From contig CAWIDT010000012.1 in NCBI GenBank assembly GCA_963834945.1, forward strand, positions 124,001 through 188,000: a stretch of DNA of 64,000 nucleotides. Reading direction: 5' to 3'. Shown here piece by piece: positions 42,332 to 51,245 of the stretch. This DNA comes from R-RK-3 sp963834945. GTDB lineage: Bacteria; Pseudomonadota; Alphaproteobacteria; Rhizobiales; Rhodomicrobiaceae. The position numbers and the translations under genes were made by a program. Each line of letters starts with the position of its first letter. The first letter of the stretch is position 1. The notes beneath the pieces were generated by a model. The model searched no databases. It was given only the letters and a program-made list of their open reading frames with translations, and had not been told where the DNA came from.

Positions 42332-44613
42332 TTAGAGTGCGCCATCCAGCTTGATCGTGATCGGCGCGAGGGCCTGCGATTGCGCCGCGACGGCGCCGAT
42401 AATCGCGCAGCGTGCGTAACCGGCCGCCCGAAGCTCCATGAGACAGGCGCTTGCCTCGGCGCGCGGGACAGAGGCCAGCAACCCGCCCGCCGTCTGCGGA
42501 TCGAACAACACGGGATAGAGGGCGGCGCGGCCGGCGTCTTCCAGATTGCGAATGGCGCGCCGCAGCCGGACGTTCTGCGGCTGCAATGACGAAAAGATGC
42601 CCATGGAGAGCGTCTCGGGCACCCCGGCAAGCAGGGGAAGCGCGGCCAGATCGAGCGAGGCGTCGACGCCGCTCGCCCTGACCATCTCCACCAGATGGCC
42701 GAGCAGGCCGAAGCCGGTGACATCGGTCGCGGCGGTCGCGCCATGGCGATGCAGGATGGCGGCGGCGGCGGCGTTGGACTGCGTCATATGCGTCGAGCGC
42801 CGCCATTACCCACCGGGCCTTCGCTTTGCCGCGCATGTAGGCGGCGAGCAGCGTTCCAGTGCCGATGGGCTTGGTCAGGATCAGCGCGTCGCCCGGCCGC
42901 ATCCCGCCTTTGCGCAGGAAGCGCTCGCGCTCGGCGAGCCCGTTCACGCAAAAGCCGAGCGCCAGTTCCGCGCCTTCCGAGGTGTGTCCGCCGACAAGGG
43001 CGCAGCCCGCCGCGCGCAGCATCTCGTTGGCGCCGGTCATCATCGCGCTGAGATCGGCCTCGACCTTGGCTTCCAGGCCATAGGGAACGGTGGCGATGGC
43101 GAGCGCCGATTGCGGCTCGGCGGCCATGGCGAAAATATCGCCGAGCGCGTGGTTCGCCGCGATCTTGCCGAACAGATAGGGGTCGTCGACGATGCCACCG
43201 GAAATAATCCACCGTATGAACGGCAAGCCGCGGGCCGCCCGTGTCGACGACCGCCGCGTCGTCGGGTGCATCGAGACCGACAAGCACCTCCTTGCGCGGC
43301 GCTGGTTCCAGGTTGCCCAGCGCGCGCGACAGCACCGTCGCTCCGACCTTGGCGCCGCAGCCGCCGCAGCGCATGGCAATGGCGGAGATTTCCTTGATCG
43401 CCTGCTTGTCGGCGAGCGCGTAGGCGCTTGCTGCTGCCGTGGCGGTGGCCATCTCCGGCAGGTCGTTGAAGCGCCGCATGAAGCGGCGGTCGATCCAATC
43501 TTTCCAGCGCCACACCCATTGTCCGGCAAAGGTGATGCCGTTGCGCGTGCCCACTGCCTCGCCTTCGGCGGTGGAGATAAGATACATGGCCTGCGCGCTG
43601 CGGCCTGAAGGGCTTCAGGCGCTTGCCCGTTAAGCGTGCGGCGGATGTTCTCCGCCAGGATCGGCCCGGCGCGCACCGCGTAGATGCCGGATTTCGGCAG
43701 CGGCCTCGGACCGAACGCGATGATGTCCCCCGCGGCGAAGATATCCGCAGCGCCTTCCACGCGCAGCGTTTCGTCCACCTTGACGAAGCCGGCATCATCG
43801 ACCGGCAGCCCCGAGGTCTTCAGCCATTCGGGCGGGCGGGCCTCGGTCGTCCACAGAATTTCGTCGGCAGCGACAGGCGCGCGTCCGTTCAGATGCAACA
43901 GGCCGGGCTCGACGCGCTCCACCGGGCTGCCAGCGACGATCTCGATGCCGCGACCAGCGCAGATGGTCTCGAAGCGGCGGCGGAAAGCGGCAGGGAAGCC
44001 GGGAAGAATGGTGGCCGCCGCCGGAAACCAGCACGAAGCTGAGATCGCCCGGATTGCGCCCCGCCTCGCGCGCCTCGTGCCGCAAGCGTTGCTCAAGCGC
44101 GAGCAGCAACTCCACGCCCCCCGGCCCCGCGCCGACAAGCGCGACGCGCCTTTTCCGACGCGCCGAAATCCGTGCGCGCAGCGCCTCGAAGTGGCTCAGG
44201 AAATGGTCGATCGGCTTAACCGGGATGGCGTGCTCGGCCGCGCCTGGAACCTGCGCCGTGTTCGGTGTCGAGCCGGTGTTCACCGAGAGGAGATCGTAGG
44301 GCACGGGCGGGCGGTTGTCGCAGATGACGCGCCGGCCCGCGATGTCGATCCCGAGAGCCGCGCTTTGATAGAGCCGGGCGTGGGCAAACCGCGAGAGCGG
44401 TCCTGTATCGATATGCACATCGTCGAATCCATAGATCCCGGCGACGAGACCGGGCAGCATGCCGGAATAGGGCGTGTGCACCTCGCGGGTGATCAGGGTG
44501 AAGCGCACTCCGGCAAGCGGCTTCATCCCGAAGCGGCGCAACACCTGCACATGCGCGTGCCCGGCCCCGACGAGAACCACATCCTTGATCACAGGGCCGC
44601 TTACAGGCTCCAC
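42332..44613 (-). pseudogene. selD: Disrupted selenide, water dikinase fused to an NADH dehydrogenase-like domain
   Basis: The N-terminal FAD/NAD oxidoreductase begins MEPVSGPVIKDVVLVGAGHA at 44613, and the C-terminal SelD part includes AMRCGGCGAKVG, GLDAPDDAAVV, GIVDDPYLFGKIAANHALGD, GGHTSEGAEL and TDVTGFGLLGHLVEM. No single frame covers it: the frame changes near 44010 (in a GGCGGCGGCC run), near 43610 (twice within about 30 bases), near 43190 and near 42790. An intact fusion would make selenophosphate for selenoproteins or selenouridine tRNA. No selA, selB or selU is in the window. Either the gene is recently dead or this stretch has clustered indel errors. Confidence 0.85.
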
Positions 44614-44844
44614 GGTCTAATTCCTCACCCAGACATTCGCCCTGGCCTATCGACGTATTGGCCCCGCGTGGCAACCCCTGATTTTGCCATCCCGGCGCTC
44701 TCCCGCAGAAGTGATCCCTGGTTGATGCGGCCACAGGCGTCCGGCAGCCTTATTGCTGGGGCGTTACAACGAGTTTATTGGACAAGGATCGGGCGATAGC
44801 CGCAAGCTTGGCCGCGCGTTCAGCGGCAAAGTGGAGGATTTCAG

Positions 44845-45462
44845 GTGGCGGCGCCTATCTCACGCGGCTTTCGATCCCGCAAAGGGCAGACTGACCAGGC
44901 CGATCGTGTGCCGCCCGGTCAGTATCTCACGACGGATTTCCCGGTCCTTTCGGCTGGACCGACACCCAATGTCAGCGTCGCCGACTGGAGTTTTGCCTTG
45001 CAGCTCGGCGGCTCGCTGCTGTCCAAATGGACCTGGACCGAGTTCCTGGCACTGCCGCAAACCGAGCTGACCACGGACATTCATTGCGTCACGAAATGGT
45101 CCAAGCTCGATACCAAATGGCGTGGCGTGACCATCGACGATCTGCTTGCGGCCGCCGGGCTGTCGGAACCGCCCAAACCGTTCAGCATGGCGCATTGCGA
45201 TGGCGGCTACACTACCAACGTGCCCGTCGCCGATTTGCTCGGCGGCCAGGCCATGGTCGCAACCCATTATGACGGGCTGCCGCTGCCGCCCTCGCATGGC
45301 GGTCCCGCGCGGCTGCTGGTGCCGCATCTGTATTTCTGGAAGAGTGCCAAATGGGTTCGGCGGCTGCGCTTCATCGAAAAGGACGAGCCGGGTTTCTGGG
45401 AATCTTTCGGCTATCACATTTATGGCGATCCGTGGAAAGAGCAGCGTTACACCGGTGACTGA
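44845..45462 (+). CDS. Sulfite oxidase-like molybdopterin oxidoreductase
   Basis: 205 residues, a single SUOX/MsrP-type molybdopterin domain. GTG start after GGAGGATTTCAG. C81 in TDIHCVTKWSKLDTKW is the molybdenum-ligating cysteine, followed by WRGVTIDDLL, HCDGGYTTN, and GGPARLLVPHLYFWKSAKWV. There is no signal peptide or haem domain, so it is cytoplasmic and probably takes electrons from the adjacent flavoprotein. It overlaps the reductase gene by eight bases. The substrate is unknown. Confidence 0.9.
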   Translation: MAAPISRGFRSRKGQTDQADRVPPGQYLTTDFPVLSAGPTPNVSVADWSFALQLGGSLLSKWTWTEFLALPQTELTTDIHCVTKWSKLDTKWRGVTIDDLLAAAGLSEPPKPFSMAHCDGGYTTNVPVADLLGGQAMVATHYDGLPLPPSHGGPARLLVPHLYFWKSAKWVRRLRFIEKDEPGFWESFGYHIYGDPWKEQRYTGD

Positions 45463-46219
45463 TCCCGCAAACGCGCCGAGCTTGTCTTCCCGCCTCGCCT
45501 GGGCCGTCGCGGAGGTCGTGGTGATCCGCGAGGAAACGCCGCGTGTAAAGACGCTCAGCTTGGCCGTCGCGGGTTGGACCGGGCATCAGGCGGGGCAGCA
45601 TGCCGATATCCGGCTGACCGCCGAAGACGGTTATCAGGCGCAGCGCAGCTACTCGATCTCCTCGCCGCCCGAGGCGCTACATGTGGAGCTGACGGTCGAA
45701 ACCATAGAGGACGGCGAGGTCTCGTCTTATCTCACCGGCGAAGCGCACGAGGGCGACAAATTCGAGCTGCGCGGGCCGATCGGCGGTTATTTCGTCTGGT
45801 CCGCGGCTGTGGCCGGACCGCTGGTGCTGATCGCGGGCGGTTCGGGCGTCGCGCCGTTCATGTCGATGCTGCGCCACCGCGCCGCCGCCGGGCATCCGCA
45901 CCCCGCCATCCTCATCTACTCGTCCCGGCGTTTCGAGGAGATCATCTATCGCGAGGAACTCGACCGCCTGGCGCGCGCCGATCCGAGCTTGCGCATCGTT
46001 CACACGCTGACCCGCGCGCAGCCGGCGGACTGGCGCGGCTACCGCAGGCGGATCGATGCCGCGATGCTCGCCGAAATCGGTATCCCGGCACTCGGCGACG
46101 CTAATGTCTTCATTTGCGGCCCGACCGGTATGGTCGAGGGCGCCGCGCAAGTGCTGATCCGCCTCGGGATCGAGGCGGCACGCATCAAGACGGAGCGGTT
46201 TGGACCTTCGGGAGGATAG
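45455..46219 (+). CDS. Ferredoxin/NADPH reductase-type FAD oxidoreductase
   Basis: 254 residues from a GTG overlapping the previous stop. It has the FNR fold: FAD-binding QRSYSISSPPEA (RxYS motif) at about residue 60, NAD-binding GGSGVAPFMSMLRH at about 122, and the C-terminal FICGPTGMVEGA. There is no iron-sulfur or flavodoxin domain. Its coupling to the sulfite-oxidase-like gene suggests it shuttles electrons between NAD(P)H and the molybdoenzyme. Confidence 0.9.
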   Translation: MTDPANAPSLSSRLAWAVAEVVVIREETPRVKTLSLAVAGWTGHQAGQHADIRLTAEDGYQAQRSYSISSPPEALHVELTVETIEDGEVSSYLTGEAHEGDKFELRGPIGGYFVWSAAVAGPLVLIAGGSGVAPFMSMLRHRAAAGHPHPAILIYSSRRFEEIIYREELDRLARADPSLRIVHTLTRAQPADWRGYRRRIDAAMLAEIGIPALGDANVFICGPTGMVEGAAQVLIRLGIEAARIKTERFGPSGG

Positions 46220-46223
46220 GCTC

Positions 46224-46502
46224 ATGACACACGAACACGCAGAGCCCACCATGCTGGACGCGCAGGCGGCGGCCGGAACGCTCAGCCAGATCTTCTGCCG
46301 CGACGTGACGGTCGCGACCGCAATCTGCGCGGGCTGCGGCCGCACCGGCGCTTTCGCCGAACTTCACCTCTATGGCGGGCATATGGGCTTCGTGATGCGG
46401 TGCCCGGCTTGCGACACGGTGCTGATGCGCCTCGCCACCACGCCGCAAGGCTATTGGCTGGACATGCAGGGCACGCGCAGCCTCATCTTCGCGACGGCTT
46501 GA
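46224..46502 (+). CDS. DUF6510-type zinc-ribbon protein
   Basis: 92 residues from MTHEHAEPTMLDAQAAAGTL, with GGAGG upstream. Two Cys pairs, CAGCGRTG at about 35 and CPACDTVL at about 60, make a zinc ribbon. It is the third gene of the sulfite-oxidase-like/flavin reductase operon, starting four bases after the reductase stop. DUF6510 is assigned from the pattern and the recurring neighbourhood (from memory). Its role is unknown. Confidence 0.8.
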   Translation: MTHEHAEPTMLDAQAAAGTLSQIFCRDVTVATAICAGCGRTGAFAELHLYGGHMGFVMRCPACDTVLMRLATTPQGYWLDMQGTRSLIFATA

Positions 46503-46524
46503 GCCCGCAGCGCCGGAGCTTGTG

Positions 46525-48225
46525 TCAATCCGGGCAGCGCCAGATCTTGCAGGCCAGGCTCGCCAGCCAGTTCTGGCGGTTCTTGATCTCCTCAGCCGTC
46601 CATCGGTCGGAGCCGACCACCTTCTGGGTGATGTCGAGGCAGTCGCGCGCGAACACCTTTTTCTTGGTCTCGAAATCGGCGTTGCCGAGTTCGCGGTTCA
46701 GCTTGGCGGAGATCAGCGTCATGTTGCCGAGGCGGTAGACGAATTTGTCGATGCCGCCAGGGAAATCGCGGCGGCCGCCTTCCCAGGCGGTGTTGTGGCG
46801 CTTGGGGAGGATGTGTTCCAGATCGGTCGCGAACGGGTCGACCTGGGTGCGCAGCGAGGGGTTCGGCGAGAGGTAATCGTTGATTTTCGCGAGGATGTAG
46901 CGGGCCTGCGCATTGCTGCGAATGACCTTGCGCGAAAAAGCCGAATGGAACTGGCTGTCCTCCGGATAGAGAGGGGCCAGATATTTCTGGAACAGCGCGA
47001 CGGGGTCGACCTTGCCGGTCTCGCGGATTTCGCGCGCGGCGGCGATAAAGGGCTGCAGAATATTGGACGGGCTGAGATTGCAGATGGTGTTGTAGCGGAA
47101 GGTGAGGTTGACCAGCAGCCGCGTCAGGTCGAGGAAGCTGCGTCTGTCGGTCTGCAATGCGGCGAGCAGAACGATGAAAAGCTGCTCGGGCCGCAGAATT
47201 TCGATCGTGTCGATCAGTTCGCGGATCGCGGGCTGCTGGTTGTTCGGGAAGCTCGACCACAGATGGTGACGCGGGCTCGACAGCGCGGCATAGATGTCCG
47301 ACGCCTCGCACAGCGTCTCGGAATAGGCGGCGGCATGGTCAGGTGTCGTGACGCTCGCCTTGATATCGGAATAGAGGCCGCGTTCGCTGATCTGCCCGCG
47401 CGTCGAGAGCCAGTGATGGCGGACAAATTTGATCAGCCTTTCGCTGCCCAGATTGTGCTCCATCAAATCCCAATTGCCCTGCGTCTCGCCGAGGCGTTCG
47501 CGGGAGACGGCGAACAGGTGGTTTTTCAGCAGGTCGGCTTCGGACAGCTCCATGCCACGGTCGTTCAGCGTCTCGAACAAAAGGAAGGCGTTGTAATCGT
47601 CCTTCACGTCGATGCGGATGACGTAGACCCGGTGATTGAGCGAATCGATGATGGCGTTCGCCACATCCTCGATATTGGGTCCGCTTTCGGAGATCTCGGC
47701 GATCTTGCGGTGCATGAAGCAGAAGCATTCCGCAATCAGCCGGTTGGAGGGCGACAGCGCCTCGTCATCGGCGAAACGCTGGATTTCCATCAGCGGACGG
47801 CTGTGGAAAATGTAGTTGTCGTAGAAGATCTTATCGGTCTTGTTGAGCACCAGGCAGGGCGTAAAAAGCTGCCGCTGGTAATCGGACTTCACCAGGAAAT
47901 CCTGCTCGATGAGCGCGGCGAGCTTGCCTTTGCCTTCAGCTTTGAGATGGCTGCGCAACGCCGAAATCAGCACCGCCGTGGTGATAAGGCGCTGCTGGCC
48001 GTCGATCACCACATGCTCGGGCGCCTGGCTGTTGTTGATGACGATGGAGCCGAGAAAATATTCCGGCACGGCGCCGGTGAACGTCTTGGAGACGTCGAAC
48101 CAGAAAATCCCGTACTGGCTCTCCTCCCACGCATAATTGCGCTGGTAGGGCGGCACGATATAGGTGTCGCCGAGGCGAAACAGGCTGCCGAGAGAAATGA
48201 CTTGGCTGGAAATGGAGGTGGTCAT
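46525..48225 (-). CDS. GmrSD-like DUF262/DUF1524 protein (type IV restriction-like)
   Basis: 566 residues. The N-terminal DUF262 (GmrS-like) has PPYQRNYAWEES at about 25-36 and VIDGQQRLITT at about 74. The C-terminal DUF1524 (GmrD-like, HNH-type nuclease) has LEHILPKRHN at about 470. Both halves are fused in one chain, the usual form for enzymes that cleave modified phage DNA. It is not beside other restriction genes; flanks are housekeeping-like. Defence function is known for the family and inferred here. Confidence 0.88.
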   Translation of the reverse strand: MTTSISSQVISLGSLFRLGDTYIVPPYQRNYAWEESQYGIFWFDVSKTFTGAVPEYFLGSIVINNSQAPEHVVIDGQQRLITTAVLISALRSHLKAEGKGKLAALIEQDFLVKSDYQRQLFTPCLVLNKTDKIFYDNYIFHSRPLMEIQRFADDEALSPSNRLIAECFCFMHRKIAEISESGPNIEDVANAIIDSLNHRVYVIRIDVKDDYNAFLLFETLNDRGMELSEADLLKNHLFAVSRERLGETQGNWDLMEHNLGSERLIKFVRHHWLSTRGQISERGLYSDIKASVTTPDHAAAYSETLCEASDIYAALSSPRHHLWSSFPNNQQPAIRELIDTIEILRPEQLFIVLLAALQTDRRSFLDLTRLLVNLTFRYNTICNLSPSNILQPFIAAAREIRETGKVDPVALFQKYLAPLYPEDSQFHSAFSRKVIRSNAQARYILAKINDYLSPNPSLRTQVDPFATDLEHILPKRHNTAWEGGRRDFPGGIDKFVYRLGNMTLISAKLNRELGNADFETKKKVFARDCLDITQKVVGSDRWTAEEIKNRQNWLASLACKIWRCPD

Positions 48226-48433
48226 TCAAGGCGTGATTGTATCAAATTTGTGAATGTGAGAAAGGCTTGAAAAAAGGGGGTTTTGTGCGGCAGAGTGCGT
48301 AGCGCGGAGGCAACAGCGCATATTAATTGTGCTGAGAGGAGAGATCGCCGCAAGGCCGCAAACGCCGGAATGGCGTCCGCGCTATGGTGCCTAGGGAAAT
48401 GCTAGCGGAAACATGGCGCCGGAATGGGCGGGG

Positions 48434-49234
48434 TCAGTTTTTGGCGAGCTGCGCTTGCGCCACCGCAGCCAGGGCCCGCAATGGCTGGAGCTGCATGTCG
48501 GAGGCGATCACATAGCGCAATTCATTGGTGCTCCAGCTGACCGTTTTGACATCGCCGAAACTTCCTGGCGACATCTGCATATCAAGGCCGCCGACGCCGA
48601 TATACAGCGTCACCAGCGGCTCGCTGCGACCGAGATAGACGAGCTGCATCACCTTGTTGCCGCGATAGGACAGCATCTGCCCGCGCACGAATTTCAGGCC
48701 GTGGGCAGTAAAATCGGGCAGCGTTCCGGTCTTGGTCAGCTTGGCGAGCTGAAACTTGACCATGTCCGGGTTTGCCTGGCTCTCCGGGCTCACCCCCATC
48801 GCGTCCTTGGTAAAGAAGGAGTGAAACTCGGCCATGTCGCCGGGCCAGTTCGCAATCGTCGTCTGCGCGGCGGGGGTGCTGTCGTCGCGCGGCGTCGCGG
48901 ATTGCGAATAGTAGGCGCCGGTGAAGCCGGCCGAGGCGCCCAGCAACAGGAGCAGACCCGCGGTTCCAAATGTCAGGATATGTCCGCCTGCCGCTGGCGC
49001 GGCGCCTTTGCGCGACGTGCCGCCGCGTGTGGCGGTGGTGCTGGCGCTACTCATGCCTTCGCGCAACAGCGTGCCGAACGTATCCAGGAGCTGCGCCTGC
49101 GTCTGCTGAAGCCGGCTCACCCGATAGGCCAATTCGCGGTCGTCGCGGAGCAGCCGTCCGACCACGGAGGCTTGCGGCTTATCCAGCTGACCGTCCACAT
49201 AAGCCACCAGCACATCGTCGCTGAGATCGATCAT
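48434..49234 (-). CDS. Membrane anti-sigma factor-like protein
   Basis: 266 residues starting MIDLSDDVLVAYVDGQLDKP, which resembles the N-terminal anti-sigma domain of ECF partners but without the HxxxCxxC zinc motif. One membrane helix lies at about 88-108 (ILTFGTAGLLLLLGASAGFT), then an external domain. The start overlaps the sigma-factor stop by four bases, as expected for a sigma/anti-sigma pair. The stimulus is unknown. Confidence 0.75.
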   Translation of the reverse strand: MIDLSDDVLVAYVDGQLDKPQASVVGRLLRDDRELAYRVSRLQQTQAQLLDTFGTLLREGMSSASTTATRGGTSRKGAAPAAGGHILTFGTAGLLLLLGASAGFTGAYYSQSATPRDDSTPAAQTTIANWPGDMAEFHSFFTKDAMGVSPESQANPDMVKFQLAKLTKTGTLPDFTAHGLKFVRGQMLSYRGNKVMQLVYLGRSEPLVTLYIGVGGLDMQMSPGSFGDVKTVSWSTNELRYVIASDMQLQPLRALAAVAQAQLAKN

Positions 49235-49815
49235 GCGGCCCGTCCCTCTCCCGGCGCGTTCGCTTCGGCGAAATGCCTCATATCGATCCGCTCCGGCGCG
49301 TGTGCGCCGCGCTCGCGTTCGCTGGCTTGTGCCAGGGCGGCATGGCATTTGGACAGACGCGTCACGACAGCCGAGACCGGCAGGCTGAAAATTTCGGCGA
49401 CTTCGTCATAGGAAAGCCGCTCGCCATAGACCAGGTGCAGCGTCGCGCGCTGCTGTGGCGACAATTGCGCCAGCACCCTGGCAAAGCGCGCGGAGGCGCC
49501 GCCGTCATTGGCGCGGCTGCGCGGCTGGAACAGGCGCGGGTCCGCCGGCGCGGCGCGCTCGTCCTGCGTGGCCTTCGCCCGGTTCACCCAAATCCTGTAC
49601 ATCTGCATGAAGGACCAGAGCGCCACGGGCGTATGGCCGCGGTCTTTGGCAATGCGCGCGAGAATGTGGCTCCGCGTTGCCTTTCCCAAGCTCTGGCTGG
49701 CGGATTCACTGCCCGTCAGCGCCGCGGCAAAAGCTTTCAGGCGCGGCATCATCAGGCCAAGCTCGGAATTGATCTGCGACTTCTGGTCAACGACGTAGCC
49801 CATTACCCGGCTCAC
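49231..49815 (-). CDS. ECF-type RNA polymerase sigma factor
   Basis: 194 residues. Region 4 is clear: LAQLSPQQRATLHLVYGERL then SYDEVAEIFSLPVSAVVTRL, a helix-turn-helix. Region 2 is divergent (MPRLKAFAAALTGSESASQS...LWSFMQMYRIWVNRAKA). A GTG at 49815 or an ATG at 49803 may start it; neither has a strong site. It is translationally coupled to the membrane anti-sigma factor. Target promoters cannot be read from this window. Confidence 0.8.
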   Translation of the reverse strand: MSRVMGYVVDQKSQINSELGLMMPRLKAFAAALTGSESASQSLGKATRSHILARIAKDRGHTPVALWSFMQMYRIWVNRAKATQDERAAPADPRLFQPRSRANDGGASARFARVLAQLSPQQRATLHLVYGERLSYDEVAEIFSLPVSAVVTRLSKCHAALAQASERERGAHAPERIDMRHFAEANAPGEGRAA

Positions 49816-49994
49816 TCAATGCTAAGGACACCAACGATCAGAATGACTGTTCTTATGTTTATCGGAAAAAAGGGTTTACGGCTGATGAACGCGACACGCG
49901 AAATGGCGCAAAGATTTCGCGCATACGCCGCCTGCTGCCTTTCGTCCGCCGCAACTTGGCCTTAACATTGCGCAAATTTCGGTGGAGGGATCCG

Positions 49995-51161
49995 ATGTCG
50001 AGTGATGAGTCCGGCAAACCTGTCCAACGTTACAGCCGTTTTTCCCGCTCGATCTACGAGGATGCGGCGCCACCAAATCCTCCGGAAGAGCCATCGCTCG
50101 CCGATATCGCGGCCCGCGCGCTGAGGCGGGATCCGCCGCTCCGCCATTTGCGGCGCGATGAAAGCGATCTCCGCCAGCCGCCGCCGCCTGAGCCCAGCCC
50201 GCATTGGAGCGAAGCCGCGCGTCAGACCGTACGGACGCCGCCACCTGCGCCGCCGCGACAGGAAGACCTGCGGCCTGCATTCGGCCGCGAAGGCTCAGCC
50301 GAGGCGATGCCCAGGCACGATCCTGCGCCCGTCGTCGAGATACGGCCTGCCACGCAGCCGAAGGGGCCGGCCAAAAAGCTTCTCCGCGCCAGGCCGGACG
50401 GCGAGCCTGGGCCGCTTTCCCGCGCCTTCGCCGACGCCCGCGCCAAGGCCGGGCCCGCATTGATGAACAGCGCTCTCTGGATTGCGCACAATCTGCGCCG
50501 CCGGGAAATCCGCAAGCGGTACAACAAGGCGCTTGTCTTCGGGCATACGCGGGTCGCCGACCGCAAGCTCGAAAAGCTGTTCTTCGTGCCGACACTGAAA
50601 GCCCAGATCATCGAACCGGCGCCCGAACGCGGCATTCTCTATGATGGGCCGGTCCCGGCTTCAGTGTTCAACTGGGTGATGGCCCAGGTCCCCGACGATC
50701 TGCGGCAGTTCGCGTTTGTCGACATGCATGCCGGGCGCGGGCGCGCGGCTTTGCTGGCCGCCAGGCGCAATTTCAACCGCATCATCGCCTATGAGTATGA
50801 CGAGCAGATCTTCGACGATCTGAGCATGAACATCGCGCAATATCCGCGTTCGCTGATGATGTGCCGCAATATCGATTGCCATCGCGGCGACGTCGATGGC
50901 GTCCGGCTGCCGGATCAGCCCTGCGTCATCTATTTCTCCGGCGCGTGGCGCGAAAAGATGATTCCCGGCGTGATGGACTACGTCCGTCAGACCTATCGGC
51001 AAAGTCCGCGCCGCATGTATGTGATCCTGGAAAATGTCGCCGAGGAAACCGCTCTGACTGCCGACGACATCTTCCAGAAGCTGGAACCGCCACTCGGCGA
51101 AAGGCTGAAATTACGGCTGCTGAGCCCGATGGACTTCCGCGTCTATCGGACCATCGCCTAG
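49995..51161 (+). CDS. SAM-dependent methyltransferase-like protein with long disordered N-terminus
   Basis: 388 residues from MSSDESGKPVQRYSRFSRSI after GGAGGGATCCG. About the first 150 residues are Pro/Arg/Glu-rich and low complexity. The C-terminal 200 carry a class I methyltransferase pattern: FVDMHAGRGRAALLAARRNF (motif I, with the altered loop HAGRGRA), IIAYEYDEQIFDDL (acidic), and CVIYFSGAWREKM. It is divergent from the sigma factor with a 179-base shared upstream region. The substrate is unknown. Confidence 0.7.
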   Translation: MSSDESGKPVQRYSRFSRSIYEDAAPPNPPEEPSLADIAARALRRDPPLRHLRRDESDLRQPPPPEPSPHWSEAARQTVRTPPPAPPRQEDLRPAFGREGSAEAMPRHDPAPVVEIRPATQPKGPAKKLLRARPDGEPGPLSRAFADARAKAGPALMNSALWIAHNLRRREIRKRYNKALVFGHTRVADRKLEKLFFVPTLKAQIIEPAPERGILYDGPVPASVFNWVMAQVPDDLRQFAFVDMHAGRGRAALLAARRNFNRIIAYEYDEQIFDDLSMNIAQYPRSLMMCRNIDCHRGDVDGVRLPDQPCVIYFSGAWREKMIPGVMDYVRQTYRQSPRRMYVILENVAEETALTADDIFQKLEPPLGERLKLRLLSPMDFRVYRTIA

Positions 51162-51245
51162 CACGCTGCGATCCCGGCACGCCGCCGGAACAGGCTTTCC
51201 GATCCGGAACGTTGCTTCGGTCCGTCCCGCACCGGCGATGCTGGA

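Noticed and set aside
46522..48270. 582-codon plus-strand open frame
   Set aside because: Antisense to the DUF262/DUF1524 gene, whose motifs are unambiguous.
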